DNA of 50,946 nt from an uncultured Rubrobacteraceae bacterium (lineage in GTDB: Bacteria > Actinomycetota > Rubrobacteria > Rubrobacterales > Rubrobacteraceae): positions 1-50,946 of the forward strand of contig CADCVI010000035.1 in the NCBI GenBank assembly GCA_902806105.1, in the 5' to 3' direction. A program made the translations under genes and the position numbers. Under the pieces are notes generated by a model that was not told the DNA's origin, did not search any database, and was given only the letters and a program-made list of their open reading frames with translations. Each line of letters begins with the position of its first letter. The first letter of the stretch is position 1. Shown piece by piece: positions 35,664-44,905 of this stretch.

Positions 35664-36600
35664 CGACGATCCCCTCGCTCTCCAGTTCGTAGCCGTACTC
35701 CATGAGCTTCGAGCGGATCTCATCGACGCTCTTCATCCCGAGGTTGCGGATGTTCATCAGCTCTTCCTCGGTCATCGTCGCGAGCTGCCCGATCGTGTCC
35801 ACGCCCTCGCGCTTGAGGCAGTTGTAGGAACGGACCGTCAGCTCCAGGTCCTCGACCGGCCGCTCGTCCGTGATGACCGGACGATCCACCCGGTTCGCAA
35901 CCTGAGCACGTCCCCCGCTGCTGTAGCCGTCCGTGAACAGCCCGAGGATATCCGTGAGCTGCCTCGCGGCCTCCTGCAACGCCTCCCTGGGGGCGATGCG
36001 CCCGTCCGTGAAGACCTCCATCTGCAGGGAGTCGAGGTCGGTCCGTGCGCCCGCGCGCGTCTCGGTGACGGTGTAGTTCACCCGCTGCACCGGCGAGAAC
36101 AGGGAGTCGACGGCCATGACCCCGATCGGGTCCGCGTCGCTCTTGTTCGCGTCGGCCCTCCGGTAGCCCTGTCCCCTCTCGACCGTGAGCCGCATCTCCA
36201 GCGTGCCGCCCTCGGAGACGCTCGCCAGGTAGTGGTCCGCATCCACCACCTCGACGTCGGCCTTGATGTCGATGTCCTCCGCGGTCACCTGAGCGGGACC
36301 GCTCTTGATGATCTCGAGCTCTATCGGCTCCTCGCGCTCGAGCTTGAACTTCAGGCCCTTCACGTTGAGCACGATGTCCACGACGTCTTCCTTGACGCCC
36401 TCGATGGTCGAGAACTCGTGGCTGACGCCCTCGATCCGTATCTTCGTCACCGCGGCACCCTCGAGCCCCGCGAGCATCACGCGCCGAAGCGCGTTGCCCA
36501 AAGTATGCCCGAGGCCGCGCGGTAGCGGCTCGGCTACAAACAGCCCGCGCCGCTCGCTCTCTTCTTCCACCCTGAAACGGGGTGGCGCTATATCCAACAT
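35650..36600 (-). CDS. rpoA: RNA polymerase alpha subunit
   Basis: RpoA nucleates polymerase assembly and contacts UP elements and activators. The N-domain holds FVAEPLPRGLGHTLGNALRR (in two parts) and the dimer region. The C-domain has VEDLELTVRSYNCLKREGVDTIGQL (in parts) and the helix-hairpin-helix NIRNLGMKSVDEIRSKL. Length is about 316. The start is taken as the ATG at 36600 after AGGTGG; TTG at 36606 or GTG at 36615 would add 2 or 5 residues. It is 59 bases behind rpsD. Confidence 0.96.
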   Translation of the reverse strand: MLDIAPPRFRVEEESERRGLFVAEPLPRGLGHTLGNALRRVMLAGLEGAAVTKIRIEGVSHEFSTIEGVKEDVVDIVLNVKGLKFKLEREEPIELEIIKSGPAQVTAEDIDIKADVEVVDADHYLASVSEGGTLEMRLTVERGQGYRRADANKSDADPIGVMAVDSLFSPVQRVNYTVTETRAGARTDLDSLQMEVFTDGRIAPREALQEAARQLTDILGLFTDGYSSGGRAQVANRVDRPVITDERPVEDLELTVRSYNCLKREGVDTIGQLATMTEEELMNIRNLGMKSVDEIRSKLMEYGYELESEGIVDEAR

Positions 36601-36659
36601 CGTCAAACTAACCACCTGTAATTGAAAGGTTCCCCCGAGGGACGACCGCGAGGCTCAGC

Positions 36660-37262
36660 CTAGCGGCTGTAGAACTCGATGATGAGCTGCTCCTCGACCG
36701 GCGTGTCGATCTCGTCGCGCCCGGGCGTGTGCAGCAAGCGTCCCGTGAAGTTGTCGTGGTCGGCCTCCAGCCACGGCGGAACCGCGACTACCTGCTCGAC
36801 CGCGTTCTGCACCGGCTCTAGCTTCCGGCTCTTCTCCTTGACCGTGATAACGTCCCCCGGCTTCAGTATGCCCGACGGGATGTTGTGCTTGCGGCCGTTG
36901 AGGAGGAAGTGCCCGTGCACCACGATCTGGCGCGCCTGCTGCCGGCTCGTCGCGAACCCCATCCGGAACACGACGTTGTCCATCCGAAGCTCCATGAGCC
37001 TGAGGAGGTTCTCGCCGGTGACGCCCTGCATCCGCGTCGCCTTGTCGTAGGCCTTGCGGAACTGCTTCTCCGAGACCCCGTAGTACCAGCGAGCCTTCTG
37101 CTTCTCCAGCAGACGCAGCCCGTACTCCGTCTGGCGCTGCCTGCCCCGCCCGTGCTCGCCAGGGGGATACGGCTTCCTCTCCAGCGGGTTCTTGCGCATG
37201 TTGGAGAGCATCACGCCCGCCCGGCGGTCGCGCCTCCCCCTCGGTCCCGTGTAACGCGCCAC
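36660..37262 (-). CDS. rpsD: Ribosomal protein S4
   Basis: S4 starts assembly of the small-subunit body and in some bacteria represses the alpha operon. The 200-residue protein shows RYTGPRGRRDRRAGVML, the conserved YGLRLLEKQKARWYYGVSE-type core and the S4 RNA-binding fold ARQIVVHGHFLLNG. The N-terminal zinc cysteines of the C+ type are absent. It starts 2 bases after rpsK. Confidence 0.97.
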   Translation of the reverse strand: MARYTGPRGRRDRRAGVMLSNMRKNPLERKPYPPGEHGRGRQRQTEYGLRLLEKQKARWYYGVSEKQFRKAYDKATRMQGVTGENLLRLMELRMDNVVFRMGFATSRQQARQIVVHGHFLLNGRKHNIPSGILKPGDVITVKEKSRKLEPVQNAVEQVVAVPPWLEADHDNFTGRLLHTPGRDEIDTPVEEQLIIEFYSR

Positions 37263-37264
37263 CT

Positions 37265-37687
37265 CTAGCCCCTCCTTCGCTTGGTGGGCCTGCAGCCGTT
37301 GTGCGGCTGGCCGGTGACGTCCTTTATGGAGAGGACCTCGATGCCCATGCTCTGGAACGTCCTCGCCGCCATGTCGCGGCCCGAGCCGTGGCCCTTGACC
37401 TCGATGTCGGCGCGCCTCATGCCCTGGTCCATCGCCTTGTTCGCCACGCTCTCGGCCGTCATCTGCGCCGCGTACGGGGTGCTCTTGCGGCTCCCCCTGA
37501 AGCCCAAAGCTCCAGCCGACTCCCAGGCTATGACGTTGCCCTCCTGGTCGGAGACGCTCACGATGGTGTTGTTGAACGAGCTCTTGATGTGCACGATGCC
37601 GGTCGAGACGTTCTTGCGGACCTTGCGCCGCGTCCTGCTCGCCCCGCGGGTCCTGCCCTGCGGCCGCTGCTGCCTGCCCCTACCCAT
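37265..37687 (-). CDS. rpsK: Ribosomal protein S11
   Basis: This 140-residue platform protein lies near the E-site mRNA. It has [32 protein letters not shown] and the [17 protein letters not shown] stretch, with [10 protein letters not shown] at the C-terminus. Its ATG follows the rpsM stop directly with no gap. Confidence 0.97.
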   Translation of the reverse strand: MGRGRQQRPQGRTRGASRTRRKVRKNVSTGIVHIKSSFNNTIVSVSDQEGNVIAWESAGALGFRGSRKSTPYAAQMTAESVANKAMDQGMRRADIEVKGHGSGRDMAARTFQSMGIEVLSIKDVTGQPHNGCRPTKRRRG

Positions 37688-38059
37688 CTACTTCTTCTTC
37701 CTCCCGCCTATGGACGGCTTCGGTCCCTTGCGGCTACGGGCGTTGGTCTTCGTCCGCTGCCCGCGCACCGGGAGCCCCCGGCGATGCCGGATGCCCCTGT
37801 AAGAGCCGATGTCTATGAGCCGCCTGATGTTCTGGTTGTTCTCGCGCCTGAGGTCACCCTCGACCTCGACGTTCGCATCGACGTACTGCCGGATCTGCGA
37901 GACCTCGCCCTCGGCCAGGTCCCGGACCTTCGTGTTCGGGTCGATGCCCGTCTCCGCGAGGATCTTCTTCGCCGTGGAACGGCCGATCCCGAAGATGTAC
38001 GTCAGCCCGACCTCGACCCGCTTCTCGCGCGGAAGGTCCACGCTCGCTATTCGCGCCAT
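37688..38059 (-). CDS. rpsM: Ribosomal protein S13
   Basis: The 123-residue head protein bridges to the large subunit and touches the P-site tRNA. Marks are [17 protein letters not shown], the [24 protein letters not shown] region (in parts) and a lysine-rich tail. The ATG at 38059 follows the rpmJ stop by 1 base; upstream frame is the shadow of rpmJ. Confidence 0.97.
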   Translation of the reverse strand: MARIASVDLPREKRVEVGLTYIFGIGRSTAKKILAETGIDPNTKVRDLAEGEVSQIRQYVDANVEVEGDLRRENNQNIRRLIDIGSYRGIRHRRGLPVRGQRTKTNARSRKGPKPSIGGRKKK

Positions 38060-38060
38060 G

Positions 38061-38177
38061 CTAGCCCTGCCTCTGCTTGTGGCGAGGGTTCGCACTGCAT
38101 ATGACGCGCAACACGCCCCGCCTCCTTATGACCTTGCACCTGTCGCACAAGGGCTTTACGCTCGCCCGTACCTTCAT
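38061..38177 (-). CDS. rpmJ: Ribosomal protein L36, zinc form
   Basis: This 38-residue gene is easy to miss because of its size. The translation starts [11 protein letters not shown] and ends [15 protein letters not shown]. The zinc ribbon Cys11-x2-Cys14 ... Cys27-x5-His33 is intact, so this is the C+ form. L36 is the last small protein of the large subunit, near helices 89-91. It lies between infA (29 bases) and rpsM (1 base), its usual place. Confidence 0.95.
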   Translation of the reverse strand: MKVRASVKPLCDRCKVIRRRGVLRVICSANPRHKQRQG

Positions 38178-38206
38178 ATTCCAACCCTCGCTTCTCGCAC
38201 TCTCTT

Positions 38207-38425
38207 CTACCTGAACCTGTAAGTGATGCGACCCCGGTCGAGGTCGTAGGGACTCAACTCCACCTTGACCTTGTCACCCGGCAGAATCCGGATGTAGTTC
38301 ATCCGCATCTTGCCCGAGATATGCGCGAGCACGTTGTGACCGTTGTCGAGCTCCACCCGAAACTGCGTGTTAGGCAGCGCCTCGGTGATCGTGCCCTCCA
38401 CCTCAATGACGTCTTCTTTAGCCAA
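38207..38425 (-). CDS. infA: Translation initiation factor IF-1
   Basis: IF-1 blocks the ribosomal A site during initiation. The 72-residue OB-fold protein has [45 protein letters not shown] and [13 protein letters not shown], all at normal spacing. A TATAAT hexamer lies about 55 bases upstream, so infA probably begins the alpha transcript. Confidence 0.97.
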   Translation of the reverse strand: MAKEDVIEVEGTITEALPNTQFRVELDNGHNVLAHISGKMRMNYIRILPGDKVKVELSPYDLDRGRITYRFR

Positions 38426-38479
38426 GGACCTCCCTCGCCTCTTCTCTCTACCTTGTTACAAGATGACCGAAACCAAACG

Positions 38480-38485
38480 ATTATA
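38480..38485 (-). promoter_or_regulatory. -10 element of infA and the alpha operon
   Basis: A perfect TATAAT on the minus strand lies in the 93-base gap between map and infA, in a local AT-rich patch. The -35 region is poor. A transcript from here would run infA-rpmJ-rpsM-rpsK-rpsD-rpoA-rplQ. Confidence 0.6.
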
Positions 38486-38518
38486 CTACCACGCCACGGA
38501 CGTTTCTCCTAATCCCCC

Positions 38519-39268
38519 CTACTCCTCGGTGAGGACCCAGGGGCCCGCCTCGGTCACGGCTATGGTGTGCTCGAAGTGGGCCGCGAGCGAGTCGTCCGTC
38601 GTGTATATCGACCAGCCGTCCCACTCGCTTATGCGGATGTCGTAGTCGCCGAGCGTGATCATGGGCTCTATCGCGAACGTCATCCCGGGCTGGAGGCGTG
38701 GCCCCGTGCCGGGTGTGCCGTAGTTCGGGATCTGCGGGTCCTCGTGCATCTTGCGTCCCACCCCGTGGGAGACGAGATCCCGGATCACCCCGTACCCCTT
38801 CGGCTCCGCGAGGCCCTGTATGGCATGCCCCACGTCCCCGAGCCTCTTGCCGACGCGCATCTCCTCCGTCGCAGCCGCGAGGCACCGGCGCGTGATGTCG
38901 AGGAGCCCCTTCGTCTCCTCCGGGACCTCCCCCACGGCCACCGTCGTCGCCGAATCCGTCACGAAACCCTCGTAGCGGACCCCCACGTCGAGGGAGATTA
39001 TGTCCCCCTCCTTCAGCTCGTAGGGGCCGGGGATGCCGTGGACGATCATGTCGTTCGGCGAGGCGCAGATGGAGGCGGGGAAGCCCTGGTAGCCCTTGAA
39101 CTCGGGCTTGCCGCCGCGCTCGTAGATGAACTCCTCGGCCATCCTGTCGAGGTCCTTCGTGGTGACCCCGGCCCTCGCGTTCTGCCGAAGCATCTTGAGG
39201 CAGGCGGCCGTGATGCGGCCGCCCTCGCGCATGGTTTCGAGCTCCGAACGGCTTTTCCGGACGATCAT
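38519..39268 (-). CDS. map: Methionine aminopeptidase, type I
   Basis: It removes the initiator methionine from new proteins. The 249-residue pita-bread enzyme shows the metal ligands Asp/Asp in DVGVRYEGFVTDSATT, His in SHGVGRKMHEDP, Glu in FAIEPM and Glu in EHTIAVTE. No N-terminal zinc-finger extension is present. The ATG at 39268 lies 5 bases after adk; longer frames upstream are shadows. Confidence 0.96.
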   Translation of the reverse strand: MIVRKSRSELETMREGGRITAACLKMLRQNARAGVTTKDLDRMAEEFIYERGGKPEFKGYQGFPASICASPNDMIVHGIPGPYELKEGDIISLDVGVRYEGFVTDSATTVAVGEVPEETKGLLDITRRCLAAATEEMRVGKRLGDVGHAIQGLAEPKGYGVIRDLVSHGVGRKMHEDPQIPNYGTPGTGPRLQPGMTFAIEPMITLGDYDIRISEWDGWSIYTTDDSLAAHFEHTIAVTEAGPWVLTEE

Positions 39269-39273
39269 GGTCT

Positions 39274-39909
39274 TTAGGAGCCTTCTCCCACGGCCCGCAG
39301 CACCTCGTCCGTCACCTCTGGTATGGGCCTCGTGGCGTCGACCGTGACGAGGAGGCCCTGCTTGTCGTAGTAGTCCTTCAGGGGCTCGGTCTGCTCGTGG
39401 TAGACGTCGAGCCTGTGCCGGATCGCCTCCTCCGTGTCGTCCTTGCGCTGGACGAACGGGCCAGGGTCTTCCTCGGGGTTCTCCGGCGGCGGGTCGTACT
39501 GGACGTGGTAGGTCTTCCCCGTCGCGTCGCTCTGACGACGGCCCGAGAGCCTTTCGATCAGGGCGTCGTCCGGGGCTTCCAGGGCGACTACCTTGTCGAG
39601 CTCGGCGCCGATCTCCTTCAGCGCCTCGTCGAGCGTCTCCGCCTGAGCCTGGTTGCGCGGGAAGCCGTCCAGAATCCACGACTCCGACTGATCCAGGTGC
39701 GGCTTCATCATCTCGACGATGATCTCGTCGGGGACGAGGTCGCCGCGGTCGTTGTAGTCCTGGATCTTCTGCCCGAGCTCCGAGCCGGACTTGATCTCGG
39801 CGCGCACCAGGTCGCCGGTGGAGATGTGACGCCCGCCGGAATGCTCGGCGAGCCTCGATGCCTGTGTTCCTTTGCCTGCCCCCTGGGGGCCAAAGAGTAT
39901 GATCCTCAT
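39274..39909 (-). CDS. adk: Adenylate kinase
   Basis: It balances ATP, ADP and AMP. The 211-residue protein has the P-loop GPQGAGKGTQ (7-16), the AMP-binding STGDLVR, the DGFPRNQAQ segment and a LID of the non-zinc type (GRRQSDATGKTYH, no cysteines). The ATG at 39909 overlaps the secY stop by 4 bases. Confidence 0.97.
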   Translation of the reverse strand: MRIILFGPQGAGKGTQASRLAEHSGGRHISTGDLVRAEIKSGSELGQKIQDYNDRGDLVPDEIIVEMMKPHLDQSESWILDGFPRNQAQAETLDEALKEIGAELDKVVALEAPDDALIERLSGRRQSDATGKTYHVQYDPPPENPEEDPGPFVQRKDDTEEAIRHRLDVYHEQTEPLKDYYDKQGLLVTVDATRPIPEVTDEVLRAVGEGS

Positions 39910-41186
39910 CGCTTACGCAAGAACCCTTCGTAGTTTCTCATCATCAACTGGCTTTCGAGTTGCCTTACCGTGTCGAGCGAGACCCCGACCACGATCAGCA
40001 TCGAGGTGCCTCCGAGGAAGATCTGGTTGCCAAGATCCAGGAAGCTCGTGAAGAGGTACGGCAAGACCGAGATCGTCGCGAGGAAGAGCGCGCCGAAGAG
40101 CGTGATCCTCGTGAGGACGTTGTTCAGGTACAGCGCCGTCGGCTGGCCGGGACGTATCCCCGGGATGTAGCCGCCGCTCTTCTTGAGGTTGTCCGCGTGC
40201 TCTACCGGGTTGAACTGCACCGCCGTGTAGAAGTACGTGAACATGACGATGAGGAGCGCGAACAACACAAGGTAAGGCACCTCACCCGGTGCAAAGTACC
40301 CGGCGATCCGGCTCAGGACCGAGTCGTTCCCGCCGCCCAGAAACTGCGTGATTATCGTCGGGAAGATCAGGAGCGACGAGGCGAAGATGATCGGGATGAC
40401 CCCGGCCATGTTGACCTTCAGGGGCAGGTACGTCGTCCCGCCCTGGCTCATGCGCCGTCCCACCTGACGCTTGGCGTAGGTGATCGGGATGCGCCGCTGT
40501 CCCTCGTTCACGAACACGATCGCCGCGATGATCATCACCGCGAGGAGGCCGAGGATAACGAGGGTGATGATGCTCCCGTTCTCGAAGAGGCCCCTGACCG
40601 CCGCCGGCGCCTGCGAGAGGATCGCCGCCGAGATTATGAGCGAGATGCCGTTGCCCAGCCCCCGCTGCGTGATCAGCTCGCCCAGCCACATGATCAGCAT
40701 CGTCCCCGCCGTCAGCGTTACGACCACGAGGAACAGGTCGATCGGCGTCGCGTTCGAGAGGGCACCCGGAATAAGCTGCCCGCTGCGGAAGAAGAACATC
40801 ATCGCTATGGACTGAACGACCGCCAGACCCAGGGTAAAGAAACGGGTGTACTGCGTGATCTTCTGCTGCCCGGTCTCGCCTTCCTTGGCAAGTTCCTGCA
40901 GCCTCGGCACCGCGACCGTCAGAAGCTGCATGACGATAGACGCCGTGATGTACGGCATGATCCCGAGCGAGAACACGGCGAGCTGGTTGAATGCCCCACC
41001 GCTAAAAGTATTGAAGAGCCCCGTGACGGCATTGCCGCCGGTAACCCCGTTCTCGAGCGCCTCCCGGTTGACCCCCGGCAGGGGTACGTAGGACCCGAGC
41101 CGGTAAAGGATCAACATCATCGCCGTAAACATGAGCTTACGGCGGAGCTCCGGGACGCGCCAGGCGTTTCCTAGTGCCTTGAGCAT
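39906..41186 (-). CDS. secY: Protein translocase subunit SecY
   Basis: SecY is the channel of the Sec translocon. The 426-residue protein has ten membrane helices. Typical stretches are LGIMPYITASIVMQLL, GEKGQ-like EGETGQQKITQYTR, and the cytosolic loops with YAKRQVGRRMSQGG and KKSGGYIPGIRPGQPT. It starts 2 bases after rplO, its usual neighbour. Confidence 0.97.
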   Translation of the reverse strand: MLKALGNAWRVPELRRKLMFTAMMLILYRLGSYVPLPGVNREALENGVTGGNAVTGLFNTFSGGAFNQLAVFSLGIMPYITASIVMQLLTVAVPRLQELAKEGETGQQKITQYTRFFTLGLAVVQSIAMMFFFRSGQLIPGALSNATPIDLFLVVVTLTAGTMLIMWLGELITQRGLGNGISLIISAAILSQAPAAVRGLFENGSIITLVILGLLAVMIIAAIVFVNEGQRRIPITYAKRQVGRRMSQGGTTYLPLKVNMAGVIPIIFASSLLIFPTIITQFLGGGNDSVLSRIAGYFAPGEVPYLVLFALLIVMFTYFYTAVQFNPVEHADNLKKSGGYIPGIRPGQPTALYLNNVLTRITLFGALFLATISVLPYLFTSFLDLGNQIFLGGTSMLIVVGVSLDTVRQLESQLMMRNYEGFLRKR

Positions 41187-41188
41187 CT

Positions 41189-41650
41189 CTAACGCTCCAG
41201 TATCTCGACGCTCCCGCCAGCCGCCTCAATCTTCTCCCGCGCCGAGGCCGAGAAGGCGTGCGCGCGGACCGTTATGGCCCGGCCGATCTCCCCTTCGCCG
41301 AGGATCTTGACCAGCCCGGCCTTCTTCCTCAGAAGCCCCGCCGCCTTCAGCTCCTCGATACCGAAGGTGTCGCCCTCAAGCTCTGCGAGCTCGAGGATGT
41401 TGATCGGCGCGTAGACCTTCGGACGAGCCGTGGTGTGCGGCCCGCGGGCCATCCCCTTGAGGCGCGGAAGACGGCGCTGAAGCGGCATCTGCCCACCCTC
41501 GTAGGCGGCGTAGGACGACGAGCCCGAGCGCGAGCCCGCGCCCCCGTGGCCACGCCCGGCCGTCTTGCCCTGACCCGTACCCTTGCCGCGACCGAGGCGC
41601 TTGCGCTCCCTCGTCGAGCCCGGGGCCGGAGCCAACTCGTTCAGCCTCAC
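41189..41650 (-). CDS. rplO: Ribosomal protein L15
   Basis: The 153-residue large-subunit protein has an extended glycine-rich N-terminus, KRLGRGKGTGQGKTAGRGHGG (in parts), and a globular C-part with VKILGEGEIGRAITVRAHAFS. It overlaps the rpmD stop by one base. Confidence 0.97.
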   Translation of the reverse strand: MRLNELAPAPGSTRERKRLGRGKGTGQGKTAGRGHGGAGSRSGSSSYAAYEGGQMPLQRRLPRLKGMARGPHTTARPKVYAPINILELAELEGDTFGIEELKAAGLLRKKAGLVKILGEGEIGRAITVRAHAFSASAREKIEAAGGSVEILER

Positions 41651-41835
41651 TACTCGTCCACCTCCTCGACACGGATCAGGTGCTGTACCTTATGGATCAT
41701 ACCGCGAATCTGCGGCGTATCCCCGTGCACCCGGGAGTCCCGGATGCGCTTGAGGCCCAGCGCCCGAATCGTCTTCTTGTGGCCCTCCAGAGAGCCGATA
41801 ACGCTCTTCGTCTGCGTAACCTTGAGGGGGCTCAT
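41650..41835 (-). CDS. rpmD: Ribosomal protein L30
   Basis: The 61-residue protein has the short L30 fold: [24 protein letters not shown] (in parts) and [15 protein letters not shown]. Its ATG overlaps the rpsE stop by 4 bases, and its stop overlaps rplO. Confidence 0.96.
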   Translation of the reverse strand: MSPLKVTQTKSVIGSLEGHKKTIRALGLKRIRDSRVHGDTPQIRGMIHKVQHLIRVEEVDE

Positions 41836-42515
41836 AGCGTGATCTTCACCCCTCTGGTCTGCTCGATGGTGGCCTTGGAGCGGAGCGTCCTCAGGCCGTC
41901 GACGGTGGCCCGAACGAGGTTGACCGAGGTGGTCGAACCCAGGGCCTTGGTGAGCACGTCCTTGATGCCCGCAAGCTCCAGGACCGCGCGGACGCCGCCG
42001 CCCGCGATAACACCGGTACCCTCGGAGGCCGGCTTGAGCATCACCGTCGAGCTCAGGAACTTGCCCAGGACCTCGTGCGGGATCGTCGTGTTGCGCATCG
42101 GCACCTGGAACATCTCGCGCTTGGCCTTGTCCTGGCCCTTGGCGATCGCCGCCGGAACGGTGTTCGCCTTGCCGAGACCCACGCCGACGCGGCCCTTGCC
42201 GTCGCCCACTACTACCAGCGCGCTGAAGTTGAAGCGCCGGCCGCCCTTGACGACCTTGGAGACGCGCCGTATCTCGACGACGCGGTCCTGAAACTCGTTG
42301 TCCCTGTCGCGCCCGCGTCCGCCGCCGCGTCCGCCCTGACCGCCACGGCCGCCCTGGCCGCCGCGGCCACCCGGACCGCCGCCACGTCCGCCCTGACCAC
42401 CGGGGCCGCCGCCCCTACCACCGGGACCGCCAGGGCCGCCCGGTCCTCTGCCACCAGGGCCTCCGGGGCCGCCCGGTCCTCTGCCACCGGGGCCTCCGCT
42501 TCTCGGTCGTCCCAA
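41832..42515 (-). CDS. rpsE: Ribosomal protein S5 with Gly/Arg/Pro-rich N-terminal extension
   Basis: S5 shapes the mRNA entry channel and controls decoding accuracy. The core from residue 74 ([21 protein letters not shown] in parts, [31 protein letters not shown]) is normal. Residues 1-71 are almost only Gly, Arg, Pro and a few Gln, in repeats such as [14 protein letters not shown] and GGQGGRG, then GRGRDRD. The total is 227 residues against about 160-200 usual. The ATG at 42515 is the only start that fits the 13-base gap after rplR; no good start lies at the core. The tail resembles RGG-type RNA-binding regions. Confidence 0.95.
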   Translation of the reverse strand: MGRPRSGGPGGRGPGGPGGPGGRGPGGPGGPGGRGGGPGGQGGRGGGPGGRGGQGGRGGQGGRGGGRGRDRDNEFQDRVVEIRRVSKVVKGGRRFNFSALVVVGDGKGRVGVGLGKANTVPAAIAKGQDKAKREMFQVPMRNTTIPHEVLGKFLSSTVMLKPASEGTGVIAGGGVRAVLELAGIKDVLTKALGSTTSVNLVRATVDGLRTLRSKATIEQTRGVKITL

Positions 42516-42528
42516 AACTAGTGTCCTC

Positions 42529-42882
42529 CTAGACTTTCAGGCCGTTTTCGCGAGCGCCCTCTGCGAGCGCCGCAACGCGGCCGTGATACTGGTTTCCGCC
42601 GCGATCGAAGACCGCGGTCTCTATCCCCGCCTCGGACGCCCGGCGAGCGATAAGCTCCCCGACCCTCTGGGCCGCGTCCTTGCGGTTCTCCGCGCCCTCG
42701 ACCTCGCGCGAGTCGGCCGCAGCCATCGTCCGACCCGTCGAGTCGTCGATAAGCTGCGCGTAGATGTGGATGTTCGACCGGTAGACGGAGAGCCGTGGCC
42801 GCTCCGTCGTGCCGGTGATCTTGCGCCGGATTCTTGCCCGGCGCCTGTTCTTCTGGGCCCTCTTGGCCTCCGTAACCGCCAT
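42529..42882 (-). CDS. rplR: Ribosomal protein L18
   Basis: The 117-residue protein binds 5S rRNA in the central protuberance. Marks are [21 protein letters not shown] (in parts), HIYAQLIDD, and the C-terminal [20 protein letters not shown]. It sits 16 bases after rplF. Confidence 0.97.
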   Translation of the reverse strand: MAVTEAKRAQKNRRRARIRRKITGTTERPRLSVYRSNIHIYAQLIDDSTGRTMAAADSREVEGAENRKDAAQRVGELIARRASEAGIETAVFDRGGNQYHGRVAALAEGARENGLKV

Positions 42883-42898
42883 ATCTCTTTACGCTCCC

Positions 42899-43432
42899 CT
42901 ATCCGGCCTTGCCGACCTTGCGCCGGACCTGCTCGTCGCTGTAACGGATGCCCTTGCCCTTGTAGGGCTCCGGCGGACGGACCTTCCTGATCTCCGCCGC
43001 CTGCTGGCCCACCCGCTGCTTGTCTATGCCGCGGACCACGATCGTGGTCGGGTTGGGCATCTCGAAGTCTATACCCTCACGCGGAGCTACAAGGACGTTG
43101 TGCGAGTAGCCGACCTGCAGGTTTATGTCGCGCCCCTGCAGCGCACCCCTGTAACCGACGCCCTGTATCTGGAGCGTCCGGGTGAACCCGTCCGTCACGC
43201 CCGTTACGGCGTTCTGGAGGAGGCTCCGCGTCAACCCGTGCATCGCCCGGTGCTCCGGGGAGTCGGACTCGCGGTCCACCATCAGGCTGCCGTCTTCCTG
43301 CCTTACCGAGACGCCGCGGCCGACGGGCACGGTAAGCTCGCCCTTCGGACCCTTAACGCCGATGGCCCTGTCCGACAGCTCTACGTTTACGCCGTTCGGC
43401 ACCGTTACCGGCGCCCTACCGATTCTAGACAT
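42899..43432 (-). CDS. rplF: Ribosomal protein L6
   Basis: The 177-residue protein lies by the sarcin-ricin loop, near the factor-binding site. It has MSRIGRAPVTVPNGV, VKGPKGELTVP, the second-domain LQIQGVGYRGALQG, and the C-terminal PPEPYKGKGIRYSDE that is diagnostic. Confidence 0.97.
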   Translation of the reverse strand: MSRIGRAPVTVPNGVNVELSDRAIGVKGPKGELTVPVGRGVSVRQEDGSLMVDRESDSPEHRAMHGLTRSLLQNAVTGVTDGFTRTLQIQGVGYRGALQGRDINLQVGYSHNVLVAPREGIDFEMPNPTTIVVRGIDKQRVGQQAAEIRKVRPPEPYKGKGIRYSDEQVRRKVGKAG

Positions 43433-43444
43433 TAGTCATCACCC

Positions 43445-43843
43445 CTAGTAGACGAAGCAAAGGACTTCGCCGCCGATGCCGGCCCTGCGGGCCTCGTGAT
43501 CGGTGAGAATCCCTCGCGAGGTCGAGAGGATAGCCACCCCGAGCCCGTCGAGGACGCGGGGAATGTTCGTCTGCTTGCGGTACACACGCCTGCCCGGCCG
43601 GCTCATGCGCCGGAGGCCCGTGATCGCGCGGCGTCCGTCGGGGCCGTACTTGAGCTCTACCACGAGCTTCTTCTCGGCTCCCGCGCCCTTCTCGGAGACG
43701 TCGCTGACGTAGCCCTGCTCCTTGAGGATGCGGGCCACCTCCGTCTTCATCTTCGAGTGCGGCATCACGACAGTGTCGTGACGGGCCATGTGCGCGTTCC
43801 GGATGCGGGTAAGGAGGTCCGCTATAGGATCGTTTACGCTCAT
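43445..43843 (-). CDS. rpsH: Ribosomal protein S8
   Basis: The 132-residue protein binds 16S helix 21 and in some bacteria represses the spc operon. It has [16 protein letters not shown] at the start and the C-terminal [21 protein letters not shown] that holds the Ser-Thr-Ser RNA contact. Confidence 0.97.
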   Translation of the reverse strand: MSVNDPIADLLTRIRNAHMARHDTVVMPHSKMKTEVARILKEQGYVSDVSEKGAGAEKKLVVELKYGPDGRRAITGLRRMSRPGRRVYRKQTNIPRVLDGLGVAILSTSRGILTDHEARRAGIGGEVLCFVY

Positions 43844-43850
43844 CGCTAAC

Positions 43851-44036
43851 CTACCAACTCGCCTTCGTGACGCCCGGGATCTTGCCCTCGTGCGCCAGCT
43901 CTCTCAGGCAGATCCTGCAGAGCCCGAACTTCCGGTAGTACCCGCGCGAGCGCCCACACCGCTGGCACCGGCTGTACTCCCTTACCTCGAACTTCTGCGG
44001 CCTCTGCTGCTTGACCAACAACGCTTTTCTGGTCAT
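43851..44036 (-). CDS. rpsN: Ribosomal protein S14, zinc type
   Basis: The 61-residue S14 of the short Zn form has [20 protein letters not shown] with four zinc cysteines (24, 27, 40, 43), then [18 protein letters not shown]. It belongs to the head of the small subunit. It lies 12 bases after rplE. Confidence 0.97.
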   Translation of the reverse strand: MTRKALLVKQQRPQKFEVREYSRCQRCGRSRGYYRKFGLCRICLRELAHEGKIPGVTKASW

Positions 44037-44048
44037 CTGTTCACGCTC

Positions 44049-44591
44049 CTAGCTCGTCCGGAACGGCATACCGAGGAGCCGCAAGAGCTCCCGTGCCTCA
44101 TCGTCGGTCTCCGCCGTCGTCACGACCGCGACGTCGAGGCCGCGCGTGGCGTCCACCTCGTCGTAGGAGATCTCCGGGAAGATCAACTGCTCCCTGAGAC
44201 CGAGCGCGTAGTTGCCGCGCCCGTCGAACCCCGTCGGGCTCACGCCCCGGAAGTCCCTCACCCGCGGGAGCGCGATGGAGATGAGACGGTCGAGAAACTC
44301 CCACATCCTCTCGCCGCGCAGGGTGACCTTGGCGCCCACGGGCATACCGTCGCGGATCTTGAACCCGGCGATGCTCTTCCGGGCGCGCCTCAACTGCGGC
44401 TTCTGGCCCGTGATCTTGCGGAGGTCTTCCATCGCCCCGTCCATGGCCTTGCTGTTCGCCACGGCCTCGCCGACGCCCATGTTGACGACGACCTTCTCGA
44501 TCTTCGGGATCCGCATCACGTTCTGGATGCTGAACTTCTCCTGAAGCGCCGGGGCTACCTCCTCCCGGTACTTGTCCTTCATCCTCGCCAT
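44049..44591 (-). CDS. rplE: Ribosomal protein L5
   Basis: The 180-residue protein binds 5S rRNA and contacts P-site tRNA and S13. Marks are [37 protein letters not shown] (in parts), the [20 protein letters not shown] loop and [17 protein letters not shown]. Its ATG overlaps the rplX stop by one base. Confidence 0.97.
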   Translation of the reverse strand: MARMKDKYREEVAPALQEKFSIQNVMRIPKIEKVVVNMGVGEAVANSKAMDGAMEDLRKITGQKPQLRRARKSIAGFKIRDGMPVGAKVTLRGERMWEFLDRLISIALPRVRDFRGVSPTGFDGRGNYALGLREQLIFPEISYDEVDATRGLDVAVVTTAETDDEARELLRLLGMPFRTS

Positions 44592-44902
44592 CAGTCGATA
44601 TCCTTCCCGGACCTCTTGCTCACCCGGATCTTCTTGCCGGCCTCGTCGAAGCGGTAGCCGACCCGCGTGGGGTTGCCCTCATCGTCGACGAGCATCACGT
44701 TCGACGCGTCTATCGGCGCCTCGAACGTGAAGAGGCCTTCCTGGTTCTGCTGGCTCGGCCTCGCGTGGCGCGTCCTGACGTTCACGCCGCCGACGACCAC
44801 CCGGTTCTTCGCCGGAATGACCCGCTCGATCTCGCCGCGCTTGCCCTTCTCCTTGCCGGAGATCACCATGACGGTGTCCCCGCGCCGTACCCTTAAACCC
44901 AT
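44591..44902 (-). CDS. rplX: Ribosomal protein L24
   Basis: The 103-residue assembly initiator has the KOW motif [21 protein letters not shown] (in parts), then [24 protein letters not shown] and an [20 protein letters not shown] end. It starts 3 bases after rplN. Confidence 0.97.
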   Translation of the reverse strand: MGLRVRRGDTVMVISGKEKGKRGEIERVIPAKNRVVVGGVNVRTRHARPSQQNQEGLFTFEAPIDASNVMLVDDEGNPTRVGYRFDEAGKKIRVSKRSGKDID

Positions 44903-44905
44903 AAG

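Noticed and set aside
42303..42515. GC-rich minisatellite as a non-coding repeat
   Set aside because: The frame is intact and continuous with S5, and the ATG sits at the normal distance from rplR, so it is a coding extension.
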